Shown: piece by piece, positions 44,188 to 57,320 of the stretch
Layout of the letters: each line of letters opens with the position of its first letter
Numbering within the stretch: position 1 is the stretch's first letter
Origin: Saccharina japonica
Lineage: Eukaryota; Sar; Phaeophyceae; Laminariales; Laminariaceae
Assembly: GCA_008828725.1 (NCBI GenBank)
Contig: MEHQ01003078.1
Coordinates: 140,297 to 204,296, forward strand
DNA: 64,000 nt
Direction: 5' to 3'
Notes under the pieces: model-generated
Told to the model about the DNA's origin: nothing
Seen by the model: only the letters and a program-made list of their open reading frames with translations
Database searches by the model: none
Position numbers and translations under genes: made by a program

Positions 44188-45522
44188 ATAGGAAGGAGAG
44201 AGAAAGGAAGGGCGGCGAAGATAACAAATGGGATGGACAAAAAAAACAAAAACAACATAAATGTGCGGCGCTTTTTGCTATCACACCATCCGCATATAAA
44301 TAGACTAACACGATTAAGTAACTACTCCATGGTTTAAAACATGGAAGATTATATCAACCATACCCGAATGCTTGTCAGAACGTTACACCAATAATACAGT
44401 CGCCCTTAGGGCCTGTCCAAACAGAAACGACTATCAAAAACGAAAAACTTAGTCCATCATTACCTTTATATTTGTGATTGCTTTAGTTTCGCGTTTATTG
44501 TCCTACAGCAATGTGCAGGCAACATGGGCTTCGACATTGATCACTCAGAAACACCCCCCGAACGAAGAACACCAAGGGAAAAAAAAAAAAATAACCACTA
44601 TTATTTGTATTCTATTTGCCATCTAACAAGATGCAGCGTTTATTGCAATCATACTATCCGCATATGCATACTAGACTAAAAGAGTAACTACTCTATAGGA
44701 TCAAATGCCATTAAACATGGAATGTTCTATCAATCACACCCTGATACTTGACAAAATATTATACGAATATTTCAGTCGCCCTTAGGGCTTGTCCAAACAG
44801 AAACGAAAATCAAAAACGAAAAAAGAATTGAAAATAAACAGGGTCACTGGCACAAACGTGTTTCCCTTCGTTGTTTTGGTTCCGAGAAAATCAACAATTT
44901 CCAAACTACAGTATTGCGAAAAACAAAAAGTTGGCAGCTGAAAAGCGAAAAGGAAAACAAACGCACGAGCAACAACAACTCAGTGTGTCCTACTGATCAG
45001 AGCAGCACCGTCATCACTTCATCAAGACTGCCGCACACAGCACGAAACCCACAGCTCGTACGGCAACACAGCGCACAGCCCCCCCCGTAAATAGCCAGCA
45101 GGCCAACCACAACACCAGCCCCGCCGCTGTAGGGCCTTTGCTTCCCGGCGTTCGATCCAAAGCGAAGATACTTTGAGTAAATTTCAGCAGGATTCCCTCG
45201 ATAATGAGTCTGAAAGTTCGTCCTCAGTATAATTTGAAGTTTGATCCCGGGGCGTCAACGCTGTACACGCGACCACCTCCATGGAAGGCCCAAAGACCTC
45301 CCGGGATCGAAGGATCGTCGCTTCTGCCTGCTTCGCTCGTGGGAACGTGTTGCCGAGCACTACGTAGCTTGTCGGTATGTGTACACAGTTGTGAACGCCC
45401 CATATAGGTTGTTCTCTCCGTTGTTTTTCGCCCTGTGGATCTTGTTTTTCACAACTCGTTTCTGCTTGGACACATCGGCTAAAAATGACATCGAAAACGA
45501 ACATTATTCAATGGTAAGCGCG

Positions 45523-46845
45523 GTAAAAGCCGGGACGGGAAAATGTGATCGGGACGGGAACGGTACGGTACGGGAATGGGAAACCGTCAGATTTTTCATT
45601 CCCGACCGCGATTTCCCGACCGGTACCATCGTCAGTTTCTGTTCCGAGCTCTACCGTCCCGCGGTATTGGTCGTGTTCCCGTTCCCGATGGTTTCCCATC
45701 ACACTGTCTGCCCATTCCCGACTATTCCCGTCCCGCTGTCCGTCCAGTCCCGACTATTCCCATCCCACTGTCATATAAGTGATTCCCGTCCCATCCCGAC
45801 CTTGGGGCACAGCTTCTCCCATCCCGCATCTCACTATTGGGGCAGATATTCCCATTCCATTTACCGCCGTTTTTTTCGGTTTCCCATCGCATGACCATGG
45901 ATGGATGCAAGTGCGTATACGGCTGTAGACTGGAGGAGACAGCAGATATTCGTGCGTCTACGATATGTTTATATTTCCGAAATATAAACAAATCGTATAC
46001 GCACGAATATATATTTATACGTACTTCCATTTTTTCCCCCCTCTAATTGTTTTTAATTTAAACACGAAATTATAACTCCCTGTCGAGAAAGGCAATAATA
46101 CCATAATAATATCCTGTGCTCCGGACTCGATACTCGGAGTATACGAAGTATGATATTCAATAAAAACAAAGCGTGATGTTGTGTACCAGGTACGTGTATA
46201 CCATCGTACGTTTTTGTTTTGTTCCTGTTGTGTCCTGTTTTACGTTGTCGCGAATGTTATACGTACTCGTCTATCGTGGCATATCAATGCATATGTCGTA
46301 CTCGTATTAACAGTCACAAGTCGGTAATATAACTATTAATAGATAAAAGCTACGAGGAGTACTGGATTGTACACGAAGAACACTTTTGATTATAATTCGC
46401 TCTTTCCAGCCGTTATCTCCAGCGTGTCTGTGTTCCCGACCGCGTTCCCAACCATTCCTGACTGCGTTTCCCGACCGGATTCCCGACTCGGTTCCCGACC
46501 TATTCCCGACCGTATTCCCGACTCGGTTCCCGACCTATTCCCGCCCGTATTCCCGACATAATCCCGACCCGTTCACCGATCATTTCCCGTGCCGTCCCGC
46601 ACCACCGAACAATGGTTCCCGTCCCGTACCGTACCGCCAAAACTCGGTCCCCGTCCCGTCCCGTACCACCAAAAAATCGTGTCTTCCCGTCCAATCCCGT
46701 CAAACAAACGGTTTCCCACCTTCCCATCCCATTCCCATACCTCGGTAAACAGACGGGAATGTTTTCTCATACTATCGCTCGGGAAGACCCTGAACAGTTT
46801 CCGCCTGCGACGGGCAAAACGGTCCCATCCCGTACCGCGCGTATC
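45523..46845. repeat. CCCGACC/CCCGTCC low-complexity zone, unit 2
   Basis: Counterpart of 8,855-10,180. The stretch 45,655-45,780 differs from unit 1 at many positions while its neighbours hardly differ. Confidence 0.7.
45946..46010. repeat. 65-bp near-perfect palindrome, unit 2
   Basis: Same arms, mismatches and single-base centre as 9,279-9,343. Confidence 0.85.
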
Positions 46846-48009
46846 CTTGAAATTATTTCGTTTTTCGATTTTGATTTTCGTTTCTGTTCGGACCTGCTCT
46901 TTTATCGACGACTTTACCGACTCCTATCCCATGTCTCACTTGTCATCCGACAATGTGCGGTATGAGCTTCAACGTTGGTTCGGAATCAAGAAAACCGAAG
47001 AAAACCGAAATGCTCTTTTGGTTGCCCTTATTGTTGTCGTAACCCCCCGCGTTACGAACATGCCCCCTTTGCGTATATTGCGTGTTGTGGGATAAAAGTT
47101 GTTCCCTTGCCTCGCGGTCGATTGCTGTACAGCTGGGCCAGCGCGCACCAAATCCGCTACCCGCACAATAAGCATCCGACACGACAGCACTACACTGAAC
47201 GGGCACTGAACTACGCCACACTACGGTACACTACCCTAATGTACAACACGATCGGCCCAACATGGTGGACTGAGGACCCCCTCGAGTCATGTGATAGACT
47301 CCTCGTATAATAAACCACTAACAAAGCGTTCAGACGAGCGACAGAACACGACACCACCACCAGACGCAGCAATCAAGGCCCATACCTGAACCGCCCCCCT
47401 CCTGTTTGCACCCCCATCTCGCCCTTGCATTTCAGCAGGCCCGGTTAATGTCGAAGAAGCTGCCCTTTGTCGAAGTCGAAGTGCTCCTCCTCATCCCTGA
47501 CACCAGGAGCCGTCGTTGCGGCCAACAGAACCTGATACGTTTGCTTTGGTGATAACGTAGAGACATGTATATGTTTTGAGTATGTATGCAGCCAGTCGTC
47601 CCTGCTGTCTAGTCGTTTAGCGCTTGTGACTATACGAGTATGGTCGATTGCGTGGGTTCAAGTCCCACCAACAGGGGTTTCGATCCGCAACAGTTGAAAT
47701 GTTCACAGCAGATGGCGCCTAGCAGCATATGTATGCACGATTACCCGCGAATCGACCCGGGAAGAGAGATAATGAGCTACTTTCGTGATAACACTTGGAG
47801 GCACCCGGCATAGTAGGGGCGGGGGGGGGGGGGAAGGGCCTGGGGGGTGAGCCCGGGGTTGACTTACGAAAGAGAGGGAACTAGAAAAGTAGGTGGAAGA
47901 TACTATTCATAGATTGGGGGAAGGAGACGCTGGTAGAAAACACAAGACTGAACGAGGCATCTATCATGAGCTTGGGCTTAGTCTGTGATATGGCGCACGA
48001 ACACGCGTT
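46846..48009. other. Intergenic, unit 2, no gene recognised
   Basis: Counterpart of 10,181-11,339. The G run near 47,818 is longer than in unit 1. Confidence 0.4.
47601..47676 (+). other. tRNA-like sequence, unit 2
   Basis: Unchanged counterpart of 10,936-11,011: perfect T arm, 6 of 7 acceptor pairs, poor D arm. Confidence 0.35.
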
Positions 48010-51000
48010 GTAGCAAGTGAGCATGATTTTTTGTGAGGGAATATTGACAACTGACCTCTGGTTTTACCGCAAGGGGCGACATGGTTCCATTCTGCTTCCG
48101 TCAGATGCTACTGTACAATCACATACGAGTATTCATACGTACGTATGATACACGTGGCAACATGTTGGATTTTGACGGGTAGCTGAAAGATACCCATTGA
48201 TGATGTTTATCCAACGGGAATTGCCGACGTCAACAATTGGTCCACCGCCAGGCGCGGTTTTCGCCTACAGCAGTCAAAGAGCTTGCTACCAGGGTATGTC
48301 ATAAGGGCAGATCGACAACTGACTTCTGGGTCTACAGCAAGGGCCGATATATTGCTTCGTTCTGCTTCCGTCGGATGCTAAACGCACCTCTTATTGATAC
48401 CTGGTACGTATGACACACGTGCCGAGATCTTGGATTTTGACGGGTACACATCTGACATATGCCTTCTAATGTTGTTGATCCATCGCCAATTGCCGACGGC
48501 AGCAGTAGTTGGCCCATCTCCAAGCCAGGGTTCCGCCCAGCCAGTGAATCTGCTATTTTAGGAGGGGACGTCGACAACTGGTATCTAGGTTTCCAGCAAG
48601 GGCCGATGTATGGTTTCATTCGGCTTCCGTCGGACACTACAAACATCTGTCATTCATACGTATGATACACATGGCACGGTCTTGGATTTTGACGGGTAGC
48701 TGAAATATCCCTGCTAATAATGTTGTTGACCCAACGGGAATTGAAGAAGGCCACAATTCGTCCTGCGACAATCAACGGCTTCGCCCAGTCAGCGAATCTG
48801 ATATTTTAGAAGGGGGCATCGACAATGCAACGGATCATATATCTCTGGGTCTTCAGCAAAGGCCGATCGATATGGCTTCATTCTGCTTGAGTAGGAAACT
48901 ACAAACTCATATATACGAGTAATATTAAGATATATGTAACAGGTAGGTGACAAGATACGAGTATTGGTTTTTGACGGGTATCTGAAACATACCTGCTGTT
49001 TGATTGATGTATTCGACACACCGGAATTGTCGAGGGCGACATTTGGCCCACCGCCAAGCTACGTACGCTTTTGCCTTGCTAGAGAGCCCGGTATTTTGTG
49101 AGAAAATATCGACAACTTCCTTCTGGATCTACAGCAACGGCCGATATACGGTTTTATTTGCGTCTGTCGGGCACTCTAAACACATATTATACCGGTACGA
49201 AGTAATATCCATAAGTACCTGGTATGATAATGTCTGGAAATATCTAGAATTTTGACGGGTAGCTGAAATATACCACCTGCTGATGTTGTTGATCCGACGG
49301 CAACTGCCAAAGTCTACCATTGACCCACCGCCAAACGAGGTGTCCACCTATTTAGTTTAAGAGCCTGGAATTTCATGAGGGGAGATCGACAACTGCCCTC
49401 TGCGTCTACAGCAAGCGCCGATATATTGCTTCATTCTGGCTCCACCGGACACTCCAAACACATACGTACGTATCAGGTATTATTGATGGGTGGGGTATGA
49501 TACCCGTGGCGAGATCTTGCATTTTGGCGAGTAGCCGAAATATACCTGCTGTTGTTGGTGACCCAACGGAAATTTGCCGAGGGCAACATTTATGTTTTTT
49601 TTTCCCATCCCATTCATTATCTTCGCACTTCCGTCTTTCTACCTCCCTAGTCGTAACTCAGATCCGGGGTCCCAAAGTAGGCTCCTCTCCCTCCTCCCCC
49701 ACTACGGTTCTTGCCTTGGTTTGTATCGCGAGAAGATTTCAGCACTTTCTTCCCTCGTCAACTTTCGTCGAATTTTGCTTACCCACGCTATAGTATGCGC
49801 TCTCGACAGTCGGTGTCATTTGAGAATAAAAACCTCCATGGGGAGAATCGAACCCTCGACATCCGGCCCTACAGGCTTCGTGGCTACCAGTTAAACCACC
49901 GGGGCGACCGGCTTCATTTGGCCCACCTCCAAGCCAGAGTTTCACATACATATCTAGACAGCCTGGTATTGATTGGGAGGGGATGGCGACGACAACAACT
50001 GTCTTCTGGATCTACAACAATACCGGCCGATATGGCTAGTATATTCTGCTTCCGTGGGACACTCTAAACGCATATTATCCAAGCCACTAACAATCAATGA
50101 TAACTTGCGAATATCTTCGATTTTGGCGGGTAGCTGAACGGTACCTGCTGATGATGTTGTCGATCCAACTGGAATTGCGGAGGTCAACAGGTTGCCCCGC
50201 TCCAAGCGAGTATTTCACCTATCAATAGTTGAAGAGTTTTATATCTCATCAGGGAAGATCGACGACCTCTAGATCTACAGCAAGGTCAGATAAGGTTTCA
50301 TTCTGCTTCGTAGGAAGATACAAACACAAATTATATTCACACGTGTGAAACAGGCGACAAAACCTTTCATTTTGACGGGTAGATGAAATATTCGTACCTA
50401 CCTGCTGTTTGATGTTTTTGACACACCAGGAATTGCCAAGGGCAACATTATCATTTGGCCCACCGCCAAGCCAGAGTTTTGCCTTGCTAGAGATACTGGT
50501 ATTTTTGTGAGCGATGTCGACAACTACCGTCTTCTTGGTTTACAGCAACGCCGGACATGGTTATATTGTGCTTCCGTCGTACACCCTAAACATATATTAT
50601 CCACACGACGTATGATACCTTGGAAATATCTTGGATTTTGACGGTAGCTAAAATATACATGCTCATCATGTTGTTGATCCAACCGGAATTGCCGATATCA
50701 ACAATTGGCCCAGCGCCAAGCGAGGGTTTTGCCCAGTGAAATATATTGATATTGATATTTCATGAGGGCGGATCGACAACTGACCTCTGGGTCAACAGCA
50801 AGGGCCGGCATATTGCGTCATTCTGCTTCCGTCGGACACTCAAAACACATATTATTCATACGTATGATACCCGTGACAATATCTTGGGGTTTTGACGGGT
50901 AGCTGAAAGATACCTGCTGATGATGTTGTTGACCCAAGGGCAACTGCTGACGACAAGATTGGCACGGCTCCAAGCCAGGGTATTGCGCAGACAATGAGCA

Positions 51001-52717
51001 CGATATTCTACGTGGTCAGCTATTATTTCTCTGGGTCTACAGCAAGCGCATATTTGATTTCATTTTGCTTCCGTCAGACACTACAAGCATAACTGGTGTA
51101 TGTTTTGTACATACGATGCACGTGGCACAATCTTTGATTTCGAGGGGTTGATGAACGATTCCTGCTAACGTTATTGACCCAACGGGAATTGACGAGGGCC
51201 ACAAAATCCCCCCAGCGACAAGCAACGTTCCCGCCCAGCCAGTGAGTCTGATATTCTACAAGGAGGGGTAATCGGCAACCGACCTCTGGGTCTACGGCAA
51301 GAACGTAGGGCCGATATTGTTAAATTCTGCTTCGGTACGAAACTACTGCTTTACAACCACATACTATTCATACGTATGAAACAGATGACATGATCTTAGA
51401 TTTCGACGGGTAGCTGAAAGATACCTGCTAATGTTTTTGACTCACCTGGAATTGCCGAGGTCGACATTTATTTGGCCCACCGCCAAGCCAGCTTTTCGCC
51501 TAGCTAGAGGACCTGATCTCGTGGTGCCGGGATGTCGACAACTGACGTATGGATCTACAGCAACGGCCGACATGGCTTAATTCTTCTTCTTCCGTCAGAC
51601 GCGACGAACATATATTATCCATAAGCATGATATCTTGGACATATTTTGGATTTTGACGGGTAGTTGAATGCTTCCTGCTGATGATGTTGTGGTTGATCCA
51701 ACGGGAATTTCCGAGGTCAACAAGTGGCCCACGGCTAAGCGAGGGTTTTGCCTAGGTAAAGAGCTTGATATTATATTATGTCAAATAGACAACCGACCTC
51801 GGGATGTACAGCACGAGCCGATATAATTTCATTTTGCTTCCGTCAGAGACTTCAAACACATGCTATTCATATATATATATATGATTCACGTGGCAAGAGC
51901 TTATATTTTGAAGGGTAGGTGAACGATACCTGCTTGTTACGTTGTTGATGCATCGGGAATTTCACACGGATAATTGACCCAGCTCCAAGCCAGAGTTTCG
52001 CCCAGCCAATGAGTACGATACTCTACGAGGTCAGTTGTTTTTCTGGGTCTACAGCAAGCGCCGATTTGGTTTCATTTTGCTTCCGTCGGACACTCCAAAC
52101 ACACCTCGGGTATGTATATGTTTCATACGTATGATACACATGGCACAATCTTTGATTTCGACGGGTAGCTAAACGATTCCTCCTAATAACGTTCTTGACC
52201 CAACGGGAAATAACGAGGGTCACAACTCCCCCGGGGACAATCAACGTTTCCGCCCAGCATGAGTCTGATATTTTAGAAGGGGGCATCGACAACTGAACTG
52301 TGGGTCCACGGCAAGGACTTAGGGCAGATATGGTATATTCTGCTTCAGTAGGAAACTACTGTACGACCACATACTATTCATACACATGAAACAGGTGACA
52401 GGATCTTGGGTTTCGACGGGTAGCTGAAAGATACCTGCAAATGGTTTTGACTCACCTGGAATTATTATTGCCGAGGTCGACATTTGGCCCACCGCCAAGC
52501 CAGGTTTTCGCCTCACTAGAGGACCTGATCTCGTGGTGACGGAATGTCAACAACTGACCTCTGGATCTACAGCAACGAACGGCCGACATGGCTCAATTCT
52601 GCTTCCGTCGGACGCGATGAACATATATTATCCATAAGTATGATAACTTGGAAATATTCTGGATTTTGACGGGTAGTTGAACGATTCATGCTGATGATGT
52701 TGTTGTGGTTGATCCAA
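48010..52717 (-). repeat. ~250-bp satellite array, minus-oriented arm, unit 2
   Basis: Counterpart of 11,340-16,082 with the same units in the same order and small indels. Confidence 0.9.
49592..49914 (-). mobile_element. Full-length tRNA-derived SINE, single head
   Basis: 323 bp with one 70-bp tRNA-like head at the right, the body, and an A-rich tail at the left. It is flanked by the direct repeat cattt (49,587-49,591 and 49,915-49,919). Otherwise identical in layout to 12,922-13,314. Confidence 0.82.
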
Positions 52718-52744
52718 CGGGAATTTCTGAGGTAAACAATAGCG
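52718..52744. repeat. Orientation switch of the satellite array, unit 2
   Basis: Same junction as 16,083-16,110, with one extra tgt in the left arm. Confidence 0.85.
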
Positions 52745-54899
52745 TTGGATCAACAACATCAGCAGGTATCGTTCAGCTACCCGTCAAAATCGCCGATCTT
52801 TACCAGGTGTATCATACCTATGAATAATATCTCGGGGGGTTGTGGTTCCCGACGAAAAAATAAGGAAACCACAGTTTATCGGCTCAGAGGTCAGTTCTCG
52901 ATCTACTACCCTCCCATAATATAGGACTCACTCGCTGAGTGAAACCCCGGCTCAGAGCTGGGCCAGGTATTGACCACGGTTATTCACGTTTGGTCACCAA
53001 TATAATCACCAGCAGGTTTCTTTGAGCTACCCGTCAAACGCCAAGATCTTGCAAGGTGTGTAATCCGTATGAATAATACCGTAGATGTTTTTTTCTTTAT
53101 GCGACGGAAGCAAGATAAACCCTTCTTCTGTCGGCCCTTCCTGTAGACCCAGAGGTCAGTTGTCAACCTCGCTTGATCGATGATCAGACTCACTAACTGG
53201 GCGAAACCCTGTCGTGGAACTGGGCCATTCTTTGCCCTCGACGATTACCGTTGATTTAACACAACCAGCAGCAGTGGTTCAGCTACCCGTCAAAGCCATA
53301 CTACTGTAAATCGCGTCAGGTACCTGGTATATCATATTTGTGGATAATACCTCAGGTGTTTGTGGTGTCCGACGGAAGCAGAATGACACCATATGTCCAT
53401 CTCACCTCATCGAATATCAGACTCGCTTACTGGGCGAAAACGTAGCTTGGAACTGGGGCAATTATAGCCTTTCTTGTCTGGTCAGCAACATCAGCACGTA
53501 TCTTTCAGCTACCTGGCAAAATCCAAGATCTTGCCACGAGTATCATTACGTAAGAATAATATGTGTTTGTGGTGCCCGACGGAAGCAGAATGAAATCATA
53601 TCGGCTGCTGTGGTGGACTCAGACAACAGTTGTCGATTTACTACTTTTTCAGAATATCGCAGTCACTCGCGGAGCCAAAACCTGACCTGGGAGCTGGGCA
53701 TATTATTGACCTCCGCAATTCCCGTTGGGTCAATAAGAGCAGCAGGTATCTTTCAGCTACCCGTCAAGATCCAAGATATTGCCAGGTGTATCTTGCGCAT
53801 GAATAATGCAGTTGGTGTTGTTTGTGGTGTCCGACGGAAGCAGCATGAAACCATATGTTGCCCCGTTCTGTAGATCCAGAGGTCAGTTGTCGACCTTGTC
53901 TAATGAAAAATTAGCATCCTTAACAGGGCGAACGCCTGGCTTGGAACTGGGTCATTTGTTGCCCTTGAGCAATACCGTTGGGTCAACAACAAAATCAGTT
54001 ATCGTTTAGCTACCCGTCAAAATCCCAGAGCTTGCCAGGTGTATCATACGTATTATTAATAGTAATGGTTCAGGCGTTTGTGGTGTTCGACGGAAGCAGA
54101 ACGAAACCATATCGGTTCCTGCCGTAGACCCAGAGATCAGTTGTAGATCTACTCACCTCATATAATATCGGCCTCACTCGCTGGGCGAAAACTTGGCTTG
54201 GAGTTAGGCCATTTTTTTACCTCCACAACTCCCGTGGGATCAAAACCATCGGCAGGTACGTATCTTTCAGCCACCCGTCGAAATCCAAGATCTTGCCAGG
54301 TATTTATACCGGTACGTATTAATAAAACAACCGTAGGTGCTTTTCAAGTACGACGGAAGCAGGATAAAGCCTTATAACGGCCCTCTTGCTGTAGACCCAG
54401 AGGGCAGTTTTTCGATCTCGCTTCATCGAATATCAGGCTCACTAACTGTGCAAAACCCCGTGTCGGTGCACTCCCCTCATGAAACATCGAACTCAATCGC
54501 AGGGCGAAAACCTGGCTTGGAGCTGGGCCAATTGTCGCCGTCCGGAATTAATTATTCCCGTTTGCTCAACAACACCTTCATCAGCAGGTATCTTTCAGTT
54601 ACCCTTCAAACCCCAGGAGCTTGCCAGGTGTATCTTACGTATCAACAACACAGTGGGCGTTTGTAGTGTCTGACGGAACAGAGTTAAACCATATCGGATC
54701 TTGCTGTAGACCCAGATATCAGTTGTCGATCTATTCCCCTCATAGAATATCGGACCCACTCGCTGGGTGAAAACCTGGCTGGGCACTTGGGCAATGGTTG
54801 ACCTCGGCAATTCCCGTTCGGCCAATAACATCAGCAGGTATCTTTCAGTTACCTGTCAATATCCAGAAGCTTGCCAAGTGTATATTTACGTAGTATGAA

Positions 54900-56359
54900 T
54901 CTATCTATTATATATAGTTCGTCTGATGCCCAAAAAACAATACTTTAATCAAGTGATCTTTGATGCCCACTTTATCATAGCAACTTAGAGTGGAGCAAAT
55001 GAAAATAAATGAATAAATAAATCTCCCACACACATTCAAAACGCACGCTTCTCCCTACGCCGGCATGCCCGGCACCGTCTTCTTACGTCGCAGTTTGGCA
55101 TGCTGAAGTACAACTCGTATGTACGTGCGCCGTGCTTGTCGTCGTGACCACAGCGATTCGCGGCTGATCTACGTACGTACGAGTATTGCAGCAGTGCAGT
55201 TGCTACATTTAATCTTTGCTGAGAGATTGTATCGTTCATCCTCGCTCCTCTGGTCGTACTCGTATCATATGATACGTACGTCGCCTTCTGTCACCGTACG
55301 CGACGAAAGCACCACTGCTTGAGAAACGGACGGCTAGCCCACCGGGGCGACCGGCGCTGTACCTACAAATGGCTTGAAGTGCGCTTGTACACCTATTCTC
55401 GGCTACTTAATGTGCGTATCACCTATTTTTGGCTTCAACTGTACCTATAAATGGCTCGAACGATCACTTTTTGGCAACTGAAATATAGACAGACGGCCAC
55501 ATCAGATGCCGGGACTGTCAACCAGCCGACCGTACCAGTACAACCACCGACACTGCGGAGTTATAACGCATTACCTACAAGCGATAAATCGTATCGCGAT
55601 CAATGCATACGTATTCAGTACGACACCCCTCCTACGCACACACATATATACGATGCTGAGAAACAACAACGACGAGTGTTTCCATGCGGTTATGCTGAAA
55701 GTACAGTACAAACACTCTGTAGAGCAGTATATAGTAGGAGAAACTTTGGTATATTTATATACATACGTGTACAGAGTAATGCCATACGGTTACGAGGGGG
55801 TCTAAGTTACACAGCCGTTGGCGCGGTCTGGAACAACAATCCATACGTAGCAATGCCTTCGGCACCGCGCGTACCCTTGGATTTTTACTTGGTGTCCCCG
55901 GATTTTGCCGTCAAGGCACGTCCGTCAAGGCATTTGCCTTGACCCCGTCCGTCAAGGGGTAAAAGTACCGTCTCCGGACATCTCTGCTGCAGAGTAGTAT
56001 TTGTGCCCTATTCTATTTTTCACGAAAAAATCGGCATGCATGCATGCACGAGTCAAATGATCTCGATCATCAGCACAGCCACAGTCTCGCGAGCGATTTT
56101 GCAAGCCCCTTTCGCGATGACCGCGAGACAACAACAAACAACGTGCTCTCAGGAAGCAGCCAGCCCCCCGCATTGATTCGGAGTCAATCCCCATCGTTTC
56201 TATTTTCTTCACCATTTGTACTCCTATTAAGAACCTTCGCCGTCAATTTGTTTCCCATGTATTCCTGTTATATTTATTTTGACCCTCTATCATCTCAATT
56301 ACTACTTGCTTCAGTCTGGCCCTACCGCCGTGGGGGCGGGAGGGCCACTTATTCCCTAG
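54900..56359 (+). mobile_element. Non-autonomous Helitron, 1,460 bp
   Basis: It starts with TC (TCTATCTATTATATATAG) and ends with CTAG. It is inserted exactly between A and T with no target duplication. A hairpin of 12 paired bases out of 13 (arms 56,317-56,329 and 56,335-56,347, loop GTGGG) lies 12 nt before the 3' end. All four are textbook Helitron traits. Unit 1 has the empty site. No Rep/helicase frame is present. The longest ORF (55,451-55,942, 163 codons) has no recognised domain. Inside are a 17-bp match to the SINE head ('ccaccggggcgaccggc' at 55,340) and a short repeat 'gtaccta.aaatggct'. Its composition differs from the surrounding satellite, so part of it may be captured DNA. Confidence 0.9.
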
Positions 56360-56616
56360 TAATACATACAGTAGGTGTGTGGTGCTCGACGCAAGAAAAA
56401 ATGAAACAAATGTCCGCCCTTGCTGTGGATCTAGAGGTCAGTTGTCGACCTCGCCTAATAGAATATCAGTCTCACTAACTGGGGAATTACCTGGCAGATA
56501 ACTGGATCCATGGTTGCCATCGGCAATTCTCGTTGGGAGAGAAAAAACAGCTGGTATCTTTCAGCTATGCGTCGAATCAAAGAACTTGACATGTGTATTC
56601 ATAAGTATGGATGGTA

Positions 56617-57320
56617 CGAGCTGGGCCAGCCAAAATAATGTTTTTAAAGCAGATTGGCCATGCCCCGACCAATTTAACGAATTTGGACCTGGAATTTGGA
56701 CACAGTGTAGATCGTGTACTAACCAACACACTTGCCGCCTGCCTTTTTTTTGTTTTTTCCTCGAGAGAGATACGACGATCCAAAAATCGAAAAAAATGCA
56801 AAAGCGATCAAAACTACTTGAAAAAAAAATAAATCAAAGAGGGCAGGCGGCTGGTATTTTTGCACGTACGGTTCAAAGACGTGGTTAAAATGTCAGAGTA
56901 AAACTCTCAAAATTGGTCGGGGCATGATGGCGGAAATACCATTTTCCCGGAATTACTTGACTTATATATGGAATCGAGTTTTGGTCATATCTCTTGATGG
57001 GTGGAGAATTGGGCAACAAGACTTACATCGATCTTCTCCTTGTGTCTTCAGCATTGTCTCCACCAAATTTCATGTTGATCGAGAATTACATTTTTTATAC
57101 GAAATTAGAATGAAAAAAATGTTGTTTTCGAGTTTTCGCGAATATCTCGGCGAGATCGAGTCGAGAAAACAATATGTATATAATTTTTCATATACCGTTT
57201 TTTTTTGCACAAGAACTGGTATGTCAGGGTTGGCGATTCAAATTTGTGTAGCCTAATTCGCAGTGGTTCGCGAGATTCAACTTTAGGAAGCTTTGTACGT
57301 TTCTTGGCTGGCCCAGCTCG
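56617..57320. mobile_element. Inverted-repeat element with TA duplication, unit 2
   Basis: Counterpart of 18,533-19,232, 704 bp here. It has the same 17-bp perfect ends, TA flanks and nested inverted pairs. Confidence 0.8.

Larger units (their letters stand above)
43785..44830 (+). repeat. Imperfect local direct repeats, unit 2
   Basis: Counterpart of 7,150-8,160. It keeps the 33 bp (about 44,314-44,346) that unit 1 lost. Confidence 0.55.

Noticed and set aside
45241-45894. 217-codon plus-strand ORF (180 codons in unit 1)
   Set aside because: Its C-terminal half is translated CCCGTCCC low-complexity DNA and the frame differs between units. No domain recognised.
53340-53873. 177-codon ORF in the satellite
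   Set aside because: Same reason: it spans two satellite units, and the unit-1 counterpart is broken.
55451-55942. 163-codon ORF in the Helitron as Rep/helicase remnant
   Set aside because: No HUH motif or helicase motifs can be seen. It is probably a chance or captured sequence.
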